From positions 2,108,001 to 2,172,000 of the forward strand of contig OU744730.1 in the NCBI GenBank assembly GCA_916613615.1: DNA of 64,000 nucleotides. Direction: 5' to 3'. The stretch is from Steromphala cineraria (taxonomy: Eukaryota; Mollusca; Gastropoda; Trochida; Trochidae). The notes under the pieces are model-generated. The model was not told the origin of the DNA and ran no database searches. It saw only the letters and a list, made by a program, of their open reading frames with translations. A program made the position numbers and the translations under genes. Below, piece by piece: positions 12,701 through 24,700 of this stretch (the stretch's first letter is position 1; each line of letters opens with the position of its first letter).

Positions 12701-15700
12701 TGTGGGCCCTCCTCAGGATCCCTTGCCTAACCCGACACCAGCCTTGTCCGATCCTCGGCTACCTGCGCTCCTTGAAGCGTTCCTCCGTCACCAGGACCGT
12801 CGCCGGGATTCGAAATCTTCCGACAGGAACTCCAGGCGTTCCTCCTCCTCTCCTACAGGGCGTCAGCGTGAGAAGAACTCCTCTAGGCGCTCCTCGCCCT
12901 CTTCTCGTCGCTCCCCGACTCCCAAGAGAGTTTCCAAGTCGGCATCCAAGGCCTCTACCTCTAGACAGAGCTCCTCCAGGCGCTCCTCGTCCTCTCATCG
13001 GCGCTCTCCTTCTTCAGATCGAGCCTCCAAGTCGAGGGACAGGACTCCTAGGCGCTCCTCTTCTCCTTCTCCTAAGAAGAAGGGCTCCTCTAAGCGCTCT
13101 ACGTCTTCCAAGCGGCGCTCCTCGCCTCCCCGGCGCTCTCCTCGACGATCTGCTTCTCCCAAGCAGTCCCCTCGGCGCTCCTCTAAGACGCAGCGCTCTC
13201 CTTGGCGCTCCTCGAAGACGCAGCGCTCTCCTCAGCGCCCCTTTGGCGCTCCTCGTCTTCTAATCGGCGCTCCTCGCCTTCCCGGCGCTCTCCTCGACGG
13301 TCTGCTTCCCCCAAGCAGTCTCCTCGGCGCCCATCCAAGACGCGACGCTCTCCTCGGCGCTCCTCTCGGCGCTCGGAGTCTCCTCGTCCACCTAGGAAGG
13401 ATCACTCTAGATCTCGGTCTCGCTCTCCTCTTCGCAAGCGAGATCCTGTCAAGACTCCTAGCAACCCTCGGGATCGACAACAGCCTCCCAAGCGTTCTCG
13501 ACAAGAGGATCAGCGCACTGTGTCGCCGATCAGACCTCCTCCTTCGGCCCCACAGGGTACTCCCTCTCCTAGGGGTTGTACGGTGTCGTCGTCCAGGAAA
13601 TTCCGCACCCCAGAGCGTTCTCCCAGGCAGCGTGATCCAGCTACTCCTTCCACGTCCCGCTCGCACTTACAGTTGCAGGACCAGGAGGATCGGATGGAAG
13701 ATGAGGTCGATGAAGAGGATGATGACAGGCCCTCTCATCTCAACATCAGCCAGGTCACCGGCTGGGTAGCCGACAGGCTAGTTAACTGTCCGTCTCCAGG
13801 CGCCTACCCTGTTGATCCCTCCACACCCCTTGGTTCTGGACGCCATAGCCTCCTTGGACGAAGACTTTAAGAAGCTCCCCCTTAACCCTTCGTTCAAGGC
13901 GGCCAAGAATGCTTCACACCTCTACAAGGTGCATTCCTTAGACTTCGCGGACGGTGCGGCACTCCAGGATGAGTCTGTGGGCCCGTTATCCCCTGCTTCT
14001 CAACAGCAGTTCAAGGTCACTGATGCTAAACTTATGGCCTTGGACACGGAACTGCGGAGGACGCTTAAACCTATCTCGGCACTGGCCTCGACCACGGACG
14101 CTATCCTGCAGGATTTGACTGAGGAGAACAAGTCCCGGGTCTTCCACCTCACCACCATGATGCGGTGGCAACATAAGACATTGGCCGACATCGTCGAGCA
14201 CCTCCGATCAGCCTTGGCTAATGTCCTAACCATTCGTCGTGCGGGTCTCCTGGCTCCCTGTGGTTGGAGTGAGGAATTTAAGAAGACCTTGATGCGAGCT
14301 CCCTTCTCTCATCCCTCCGTCTTTGCCGGCCTCATCCCTGAGGTGTATAAAGAACATGCGGCACTGACTCAGACTGAGGTGACCCTATCCGGTATCCGTG
14401 CGTTGAACTCTGCCATCAACCTCTCCAACAGGCCAAAGTTTAATTATATCCCGCGTCGGAATTCGGTTAGAGGAGCACAGAAGGGCAACAGAGGCAGAGG
14501 CCGACAAACCGACAAGCAGCCTGTGTCTCAACCTCAGCAGTCCCGAGCGGGCCCCCGAACCCCAGGGGTCAAGTTCAGGTCCTACAAGCGGCGTTGATGC
14601 CCTGGGAAACCACGACTGGGATCTCCCGCCCCCAGCCGTCCCGATCCACCAGACCCCCGTAGGCGGGAGACTCGGGATCTTCTGGCCCAACTGGACAATC
14701 CTGGAAGATCCCTTCGTTCTCGATATCCTCAAGACAGGTTTCAAGCTGCCAATGACCTCGTCTCCGCCTCTGACCAACCTGCCCCGGTCACGCGTGTATC
14801 CGAAGACCCTTCACGCTCAGCTTCTCTCCAATATAGAGATCTTGCTGGAGAAGAGGGCCATAGAAGAAGTGCTGGAACCCATAGACTCCCAAGGGTTCTA
14901 CTCTCCCATCTTCCTTGTCACCAAGAAGAACTCGGACAAGATGAGGATGATCCACAATCTGGCGGTTTTCAACAGGACGCCTACCTCCATGTGCCAATCT
15001 ACGAACCCCATCGGAAGTACCTTCGATTCGTCATGGATCATCGACACTATCAATGGAAGGTGCTCCCGTTTGGAATTTCTACGGCTCCGTGGTTATTCAC
15101 GAGAATTACGGCTCCGATCGTCAAGTTCCTACATCTTCAGGAGATCCGGTTCGACCCCTACATAGATGATTGCCTCATGAGCCATGCCTCGTCAGCTCTG
15201 CTACACAGACAGACAGACTTCGCTCGCAGACTCCTACATCAGTTGGGATGGTTAATCAACGTCGAGAAGTCCTCACTGGTTCCGTCTCAACGTCTGACCT
15301 TCATAGGAGGTCACTTCCAGACCGATCTCTCTCGCCTGCCCGTTCCATTCGACAGGTGGAGCAAGATTGTAGCCTTCGCCCATCAAGCTCTCCGGGAGCC
15401 CCTAAGACTCAGGGCGTGGCAGTCCCTTCTCAGTCTTCTAACATCAGCACAGGATCTCACCATCAGAGGCAGACTCATGCTGAGACCTCTCCAGAATTTC
15501 CTCAAGCCTCATATACTTGCCGACGACCTCGACTCCGAGTTCGCTCTACCGTCCCACCTCCACCAGTACCTAACGTGGTGGACGGTCCAGTCGAACGTTT
15601 GCGTCGGAGTCTCTTTGGTCGAGTTCACTCCCACTCATCAGTTGTTTGTGGACGCATCTCTCCTGGGCTGGGGGGCTCACCTCAACGATCACACAGTGTC

Positions 15701-18700
15701 CGGTCTGTGGTCAGACGAGAGGAAATCCTGGCACATCAATCACCTAGAATTGCAGGCACCAGTCTTGGCGATTCAGCAGTGGATACCGCTTCTGCGCGGG
15801 TCTCGACTTCTGGTGGTATCCGACAACTCCACTGTGGTGTATCTCATCAACAACCAGGGAACCACCGGGTCGAGGAGGTTACTAGACCTTACGTTCCAGT
15901 TGTTTCATCTCGCAGACTCAAACAACGTGGAGACGCGGGCTCGTCACATTCCGGGCTGCCGGAATGTCCTAGCGGACGCCTTGTCCAGACCGGACAAGCC
16001 CTCGCCAACCGAATGGATGTTGCACCCGGAGGCGTTCGATCTAATCTGCCAACTCCATCCCAGACCCTTTATCGACCTCTTTGCAACCAAGTTCAACAAC
16101 CAGCTGCCGGTGTACGTCTCCCCTCTTCCAGATCCGGCAGCTTGGGCAGTGGACGCCCTGTCGCTCTCTTGGCAAGGACTGGACGCTTATGCGTTCCCTC
16201 CTCCAATCCTTCTTCCCAAGGTAGTAGACAAGCTCAAACAGACCCAGCAGATACGTCTGATTTTGGTCGCACCTTGGTGGCCGGCCAGGACGTGGTTCCC
16301 AGATCTCAGAGATCTAGTCGGAAGGGATCCAGACCCTCTGCCTTGGCCAAACCTCCTTCGCCATCCCCACAGTCGTCTGTCTCATCCGGACCCAGAGAGG
16401 TTTCATCTCTGCGTTTGGTCCATCTTAAGAAAGCTCTGAGATCGAAGGGTTACTCGACGCAGGTGGCCAACACTATTGCCAAGGCCCATAGAGTTTCCAC
16501 CAGGTCTCTGTATGACGACAAGTGGCTTTCCTTTGAACGTTTCTTCTCTGAACATTCTAAGAACCCTGTCAAGGCGTCTCCCCAATTCCTTGCGGAATTC
16601 CTACTGTACCTTCGGAATAAGCGTTCCTTAAAAGGCAGTACTATTGGCACGTACCTTTCTGCCATCAACTCCGTCCTGGCAGTTAAGAGGGATACTAAGA
16701 TATCGACAGTCCCAGAACTCATCGCTATGCTTAAGGCCTTCAAGCAGGAGGATCAGAAGAAGAAGTTCCGTCCTCCTGCCTTGGATCTGAATGTGGTTCT
16801 ACAGCATCTCCGTGGGCGTCCTTATGAACCTCTCGGAAGACTGCTTTCCTGGTCGCCATGGCCACGGCGGCACGGGTCAGTGAGGTCCACGCCCTGGATG
16901 TGACTCGTGTCCGTTTTGAGCAATCTCGTCATGGTTCTATTCATTTGGGGCTCTTATGGGATTTTATTGCCAAGAACCAGCTTCCTGGACAGCCAGACAG
17001 GATGTTCACCATCCCCCCGTTGTCCTCTATTGTTGCTACTTCAGAGGTTGAAGAATTGGCTCTTTGTCCTGTCCGGGCCTTGAAGGTCTACATCGACAAG
17101 TCAGCCAGCAGAAGGGGTACCAGGAAACGACTGTTCATCCCCTTTTCCCCCTCGGTTAAGGGCGAGGTTAACAAGAACTCCATCTCCTTGTGGATCCGCT
17201 CGACCATCTTAGCGGCCTATGACGCTGCTGGCTTACCCCATCCTGCAGCCAACAACCCGCATGAACTTCGGGCTTTGGCTTCCACGATGGCTCTACACAG
17301 GAACTGTTCAGTTCCTACGATCATGGAGGGCTGTTTTTGGAGATCCACCACCATCTTTGCTTCCCACTACCTCAGGGACCTAGCGGTGGAGGATGTGGAT
17401 GGTTTACAGTCCTTTGGCCCTTTGGTGTTTGCTCAGCAACTCACCAAACCGCCGGCTCGTTAGGTAAAGATGTTTGTTTTTTTATTCTTCTTTACCTTAG
17501 CTTTGCTTTAGGCCTTGGTTGATTGTTGGTTTTTCGTGTCTTTTTAGATTCGTCGCCCTCAGTCTCCTCTGCCTGCACGGTCACAGTTTGGCATGGTCCT
17601 CTTGGAGTCCTACCCACCTGCCTGACTGTCGAATCGTATGCACATCTAAGGTAAGGTAAGTTTAAAACTTATTAAAATCTAAATATTTTAGATGTTTAAA
17701 AGACTTACCTTACCTTAGAGGATTTATCCCGCCCATCGTTGGACTCTTCCTCCCCTCTTCTCCGGACTCCTTCGGACTTTTTCTGGCGGAAAAAAGTGAG
17801 AGTTTTTGGTTATCACGTGATTGAGTATTACCTTCCGGTATACCTGTCCCCGTATTGACGTGTCACTTCCCGTATCACTACTTGGTTCACATAGAGATAG
17901 CCCCGTCAACACGAGTCTCAATCTTGGTCGGTAAGCATAGGAACATGCACATCTAAGGTAAGGTAAGTCTTTTAAACATCTAAAATATTTAGATTTTAAT
18001 AATTTTGTGTAATTTTGTGTTTTAAAATTATAGTCTCTCATAACCCTTTTACAGGCGTTAATATGTATGTATTGTGTATTTTATACGTGAGGTGAGACTC
18101 AAATAAATTATCTGTCTGCCTGTCTGTCTGTCTACATGTACGTTCTTCTAGGTTTTACTACTTTGAGCTTCATTTAAAGAACGTTAAGGAGTACGCTTCA
18201 ACGCGCTAAAGTACATTTACTTAGGTAATAGTACATCAAACTAGGGTAAACAACGCTTCTTTTTCTCGAGGGGGGATAAAACTGATATAATGATTTAACA
18301 ATGTGGAATCAAACCAACGGTATGTCCGGTAAAAGGGGTCGTTTTACAGCAACCATATGAACTCAGTGGCTTGACATAAAATACTGATTTTATTTCTTAT
18401 CCATGAATATATATTTCTAAAAAAGGTGATATATTTGATTGTTTAGGTGTTGATTTGTCTTCTTTGGTTTGATCTGTTTTTAGATAAGATCCATGGTTTC
18501 AATGTGTAACACCGGTATCTGTGTCAGTGGCTAGTGTTCGTTTTTATAAATTTGAAGGTTCAGAATATTTAGATTTTATAAGTGGCTTTAGACAAGGCTG
18601 CATTCTTAGTCCTCCATCATTGTTTTGTTATTTGTCAATAAGTAAAATGTTGAATTATCTACTTTGGGAGAATTTGGCGTATTTATTGATAGTTGTTTTA

Positions 18701-21700
18701 GGAATTACATTCGTCACTGCATATGATTTGTTTGTTCGCTGATTTTGTCATTAGTCTTCAGAAAAGATCGATATTATGTAATTTTATTTGACTGTACATT
18801 TAAAGAGGACATAAGTTTAAGTAATTATAACAAATGGAAGTGGTATGAAATGCTTTACTTATCAAAAGTGAAACATTGATAATACTATAACTATAATATT
18901 TTATTGTTTTACTATAGAATTTCATTGTGTCTATCAAAAATTATGCTTTGTTTTCAGTTAAGATTTCAGGAAGGGAAGTAAATAGAAAATCTCACCCGAG
19001 TGTCTTCTGATATCAAATATATCAACACAAGTCGATAAAAGTAACAAATATCCGAGGCTTGCCGAGGATATTTTACTTTTATCAACGAGTCTTGATATAT
19101 TTGATATCAGAAGACACGAGAGTGAGATTCTATTTATCATCCAAAATCATTTTTCATCACATAAGCATGAAAAACTTACATTTTTGAACACTTCATAGCC
19201 CTAATACTGCTAAACCAGTGATGTCATAGCATAGCATCAATGTGTCATGAATAACAATTTTATGAAATCTACATAAAATATTAGGATTTTGGAGAAAAAG
19301 TGAAAAAAATTGTAAGAAATCTGTTAAAAATGAGGACTCTGTTCGAAAACTGCTACAAGTCCTGTCCGGCTCACAACTTCTAAATTAGTCATCATAGATT
19401 GATCAAATTTAATATGGAGATATATACCGGTAATCATATGAAGATGTGCCATGAAGAACAATTTTGAAAATATGTTTGTTTTCATATGATCAATTTGATC
19501 TTGAAGATCCAATACGTGATACATAAATTCATTCGTTTGATTTTAATTTGTCAGTTTACTTGAATCATGCATAACAGTGAACATAAACTTAACATCATTT
19601 AGGTTTTTTTATTAGAACAGTTTCTTTCATATCCTGGAAAAATTGTGTTATTTTGTGTGACAATAGTTGATCAGCAATATGATAAGGAAAACCTATACAT
19701 ATTGTGAAATTTGCGGGGGATATAGCTCGACCATGTCAGCTGCTTGTTTTATTTCAAATGATAAATATATCACTCTCATCCTTATCACGTCCAGAGACTT
19801 AGTTAAGTGTGGTTTATCGCAGCTCAGCGTATTAGTTCTTACTTAAGTGTAGTTATATGTTGAATAACTTACTTTAACACCAATTTTTTAAATGAAACCT
19901 ATTTAGACGTAGTTTAAAAGATTGAAAATCGTAAGATGACATATAAGCATCTACTTAATCATTCTTAAACGGAAATGAAACCGATGTAGTTCAGTGTTGT
20001 ATAAGGTGGTATAACGTACGTACTAGAATGTAACTAAACGTAGAAGAACGGACTTCATAACTAACGAAATGTAGTTAACCCTAGTTAGTTTTGTCATAAC
20101 TAGGTTTAACTACAGTGCAATTCGTTCACATTTACGACTCACTACGTCCAACTACATTTAACCACGTTACTTGAAACGTACTTCAATAAAGCTTTTGAAC
20201 TACGTTCTTCTCAAGTCTATGTCTATGTTTTGAATACGGATTACCACGGAAAACTACGAACATCTAAGTTTAAGTACAATTTACTATGATAAGCTACGTA
20301 AGAGACGCAAGTGTGACTGGGGCTTAAGGGTAAACTTCCACATCTTAACTTACTCATAGTACTACGTTGACGTCTAGGAACACTAATATCGTAGGGTTCA
20401 ACATGTAAAGAATCTTTAAAGAGTCTCCAAATTCTTCACTTTTTTCTATTCATTAAATCTTATCGTTCCACAATTTATTAAACCACTCATCAAAATCAAC
20501 AGCTAACAAGTAAGCTCTTATATCCGAAAAATCAGTTTGTGTAATATTAGAAAAAGTACAGGAAGTTGCATATAATTTAAACATCCTCAAATCATTATTT
20601 ATCCATGATCTTCTTAACCCTTACGATGCGGCTATATATTTTTGCTCTACAAGCCCACGTGGCGGAATTGTTTTGTCCGGTGCCAGCCACCGTTATATCC
20701 TGATTAACCGCTTCTTTATTTTTGTGCGCGGATATACATATGATACATGGAAAAAAAGACAATTCTCTCTTCTACACGATGATGTAAAAATTATAAAATT
20801 ATCTCTAATGGTTCGTGAGATATAAATGCTGCAAGGTGGGTACCCTCAATCATTTTGAGGTAAACAAATTTTGTGCGGCACTTGTCGCAACGCTTTGCCG
20901 CTTCTTTATTTTTGTGCGCGGATATACATATGATACATGGAAATGAAGATAATTCTCTCTTCTACACGATGATGTAAAAATTATAGAATTATCTCTATTG
21001 GTTTGTGAGATATGAATGCCGCAAGGTGGGTACCCTCAATCATTTTTGAGAAAAGGTTTGATATTTTATATCCGGGAGCAGCCATGACTGCTTGCAGTCA
21101 ATATATAGCCTTATCCTGAAAGTTACGGATTTCGCCAAGAGGGCTTACGTGCCATTTTATATTTGGCCCGTAAATATCACGCGCCCCGCATCGTAAGGGT
21201 TAAGTTTAAAGACCATTTATAAACTACAATAGGAGTTCTAAATTCCTTAAGAGATAAAAGCTTAATCCAAAACTTCACAATTTCATTTTATATGTAGACT
21301 TGCTTATTATTGTCAAAATGTATAAAAGATATGATTAATTGGCAAGTGACAATTGGTTGGCTCAATTAGCGCACAATGTGTAAAAACCTGTAATTGTTTA
21401 GGTGCATATGAGTTTGTGCTTTTAAAATATTGACTTTTAAATTTACTCCAAATATTATTTGTAAGAATGAGAGGATAACGACGAGCTGTTCGTTCTTCCA
21501 ACTGTGAAACTAGATATATATTGTAAAGACTAAAATTGAAAATAATTACTGTACCTTCACATTTGTTATATGTTTGGTGAGACTTTTCATTTCATTTGTG
21601 CATTCAGTCAACCCAGACCTGCAGAGTAAGGGCCTAGACTGCATTGAAGGTCCCTGTATTATTCAAAGTCATGAATTGTGCCGATGCTGTCATTCTCCTA

Positions 21701-24700
21701 ATGCATCTAAAATAGATGGATCTTGAATTAATCAGCTGTTTATGCTACATTGCAGAGGCAGGTGGTTACAATGCTCTTGTCCAGCTGAATGTGAATTTGA
21801 CACAACAACAGTTTGGAGACGTCACTGTTGAACACGCTACCAACATAAACCAATCATTTGGAGGACAGCAGCACATCAGTAAAACTGCAACCTTCCGTGA
21901 GGAAAGAAAGGGAGCGGAACTAAGCAGAACTGACCTCATAATGAGTAAGTTTTAAGAACAATGACAATAATTTATGTTGTTGTGGCAAAAAAGGGAGTTG
22001 ATAGTGATGTCGGGTTGCCATTAATGCAGAGAGTCGATCGTTGTGTGAGGTAGATATTAAAAAAGAGGTTGGTAGTTGTGTTAGGTTGAAAATGATGCAG
22101 GGAGTCGGTAGTTGTATGACGTTGAGATTGATGCAGGGAGTCGGTAGTTGTGTGAGGTTGAGATTGATGCAGCGAGTCGGTAGTTGTGTGAGGTTGAGAT
22201 TGATGCAGGGGTTCAGTATTTGTATGACGTTTAGATTGATGCAGGGAGTCGGTAATTGTGTTAGGTTGAAAATGATGCAGGGGTTCAGTATTTGTATGAC
22301 GTTGAGATTGATGCAGCGAGTCGGTAGTTGTGTTAGGTTGAAAATGATGCAGGGGTTCAATATTTGTATGACGTTGAGATTGATGCAGGGAGTCGGTAGT
22401 TGTGTGAGGTTGAGATTGATGCAGCGAGTCGGTAGTTGTGTGAGGTTGAGATTGATGCAGGGGGTCGGTAGTTGTGTGAGGTTGAGGTTGATGCAGGGAG
22501 TCGGTAGTTGTGTGAGGTTGAGATTGATGCTGGGGGTCGGTATTTGTGGAATGTTGAGATTGATGCATGGGGTCGGTAGTTGTGTTAGGTTGAGATTGAT
22601 GCAAGGAGTAGGTAGTTGTGTGAGGTTGAGTATGATGCAGGGAGTCGGTATTTGTGGAATATTGAGATTGATGCAGGGGTCGGTAGTTGTGTTAGATTGA
22701 GATTGATGCAGGGGGTCGGTAATTCTGTGAGGTTGAGTATGAAGCAGGGGTCGGTAATTCTGTGAGGTTGAGTATGATGCAGGGGTCGGTAGTTGTGTGA
22801 GGTTGAGATTGACGCAAGGGGTCGGTATTTGTGTGAGGTTGAGATTGATGCAGGGGGTCGGTAGTTGTGTGAGGTTGAGATTGATGCAGGGGGTCGGTAG
22901 TTGTGTGAGGTTGAGATTGATGCAAGGAGTAGGTAGTTGTGTGAGGTTGAGGTTGATGCAGGGGGTCGGTTGTTGTGTGAGGTTGAGATTGATGCAGGGA
23001 GTCGGTATTTGTGTGATGTTGAGATTGATGCATGGGGTCGGTAGTTGTGTGAGGTTGAGATTGATGCAAGGAGTAGGTAGTTGTGTGAGGTTGAGGTTGA
23101 TGCAGGGGGTCGGTTGTTGTGTGAGGTTGAGATTGATGCAGCGGGTTGGTAGTTGTATGAGGTTGAGTATGATGCAGGGGGTCCGTAGTTGTGTGAGGTT
23201 GAGATTGATGCAGGGGGTCGGTATTTGTGGAATGTTGAGATTGATGCAGGGGGTCGGTAGTTGTGTTAGGTTGAGATTAATGCAAGGAGTAGGTTGTTGT
23301 GTGAGGTTGAGTATGATGCAGGGGGTCGGTAGTTGTGTTAGGTTGAGATTGATGCAGGGGGTCGGTAATTGTGTGAGGTTGAGTATGATGCAGGGGTTGG
23401 AAGTTGTGTTAGGTTGAGTTTGACGCAAGGGGTCGATTGTTGTATGAGGTTGAGATTGATGCAAGGAGTCGGTAGTTGTGGGAGGTTGAGATTGATGCAG
23501 GGGGTAGGTTGTTGTGTGAGGTTGAGATTGATGCAGCGGGTCGGTAGTTGTATGAGGTTGAGTATGATGCAGGGGGTCGGTAGTTGTGTGAGGTTGAGGT
23601 TGATGCAGGGGGTCGGTTGTTGTGTGAGGTTGAGATTGATGCAGCGGGTTGGTAGTTGTATGAGGTTGAGTATGATGCAGGGGGTCGGTAGTTGTGTGAG
23701 GTTGAGGTTGATGCAGGGGGTCGGTAGTTGTGTGAGGTTGAGATTGATGCAGGGGTCGGTAGTTGTGTGAGGTTGAGGTTGATGCAGGGAGTCGGTAGTT
23801 GTGTGAGGTTGAGATTGATACAATGGGTTAGTAGTTGTTTGATAAATCCACGATGAGGTTTAGTCCTAGAAATATGTTTGGTTTTTGATGTTTGTATAAC
23901 GAAAAAGAGTTTCAAACATCTGAGCAATAACATATGTTTAAAGTGAAATTTAAAAAAATGCTGTCTTGTCAGTTTACTGAGTAAGTGTTACAATGTTGGT
24001 TATTACACTCCTGACTATCAATTGATGAAAGGATTAGTTTTTGATATGATTAACCTTTGAGACTGTTTTTTTAACAAACTTGCTCAAAAAAATCTTTCGA
24101 ATCACTTTTTTCTTAACTATTTCTTATTATTTTGGTCTATTGTGGAGATGCAAAATGTGAAGCTTTAATCTTAAGTTCGACCATGAGAACACTCATATAT
24201 TGAAAAGCAATTTGGGTAACTTTTTCGAATGTGAATGAAACCTTCTTTTAAAGAGACAGAGTATGTTGATAGGATCACATATGTCAAATTTTGAAATCGA
24301 TGTTATTACATCGGGAACCACTAACTGTTACTGAAAATGACAAGCTGAAGGTCAATCAGTACATTAGAGCGAAAATACGGCCATTCAAAGTTGGGATTTT
24401 GATCAAAAACCGGACAATGTGGCTCAAGTGGCGCGCGCAACATCGCCAAACGTAACTTTGAAACCTTGTCATAAGCTGACAGGAAGATATATTCGATTCA
24501 ATAGTGTTTATTAGGTAGTGTAACTAATAGGTAGATTATTGGATGCATACTTTCGAATATTAAACGTATTTGAGATGTTTTCTTGATTTTCCCATAAAAT
24601 CAAGCATTTTTGAGATATTATGCATAAATGGATATATTTGCAAGTCCAGTGATGAGATAGGAACTTCAATCAGCATATTAGGTATTTTGTAGCTTATCAA

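Larger units (their letters stand above)
11606..18002 (+). mobile_element. DIRS-like tyrosine-recombinase retrotransposon, copy 2
   Basis: A 6.4-kb element with long inverted terminal repeats (11606-11794 and 17788-18002), a gag region (12384-14597), RT/RNase H (14752-16439), a tyrosine recombinase (about 16400-17463) and an internal complementary region (17639-17718) just 3' of the recombinase. The order and termini are textbook DIRS. It is much more GC-rich than its surroundings. Frameshifts in gag, a deletion in RT and a frameshift in the recombinase make it non-autonomous. It differs in sequence from copy 1 and lies in the same intron, in the sense direction of the STAND gene. Confidence 0.92.

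Noticed and set aside
12631..13666. Long frames on both strands overlapping the DIRS gag
   Set aside because: Shadows of the low-complexity RS-coding repeats; the RS frame and its continuation explain the region.
15170..16400. Ser/Pro-rich 577-codon frame
   Set aside because: Its first two thirds are a shadow of RT/RNase H; only the part after about 16400 is the recombinase.
1998..18002. Endogenous retrovirus or LTR retrotransposon
   Set aside because: No direct LTRs, integrase, protease or envelope; tyrosine recombinases and inverted termini identify DIRS elements.
21920..23464. A 514-codon open frame on the minus strand
   Set aside because: It is the 36-bp minisatellite read in one of several equally open frames; no start, splice or domain evidence.
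21970..23830. Possible CRISPR-like array
   Set aside because: Units are contiguous 36-bp tandem repeats without unique spacers, in a eukaryotic intron.
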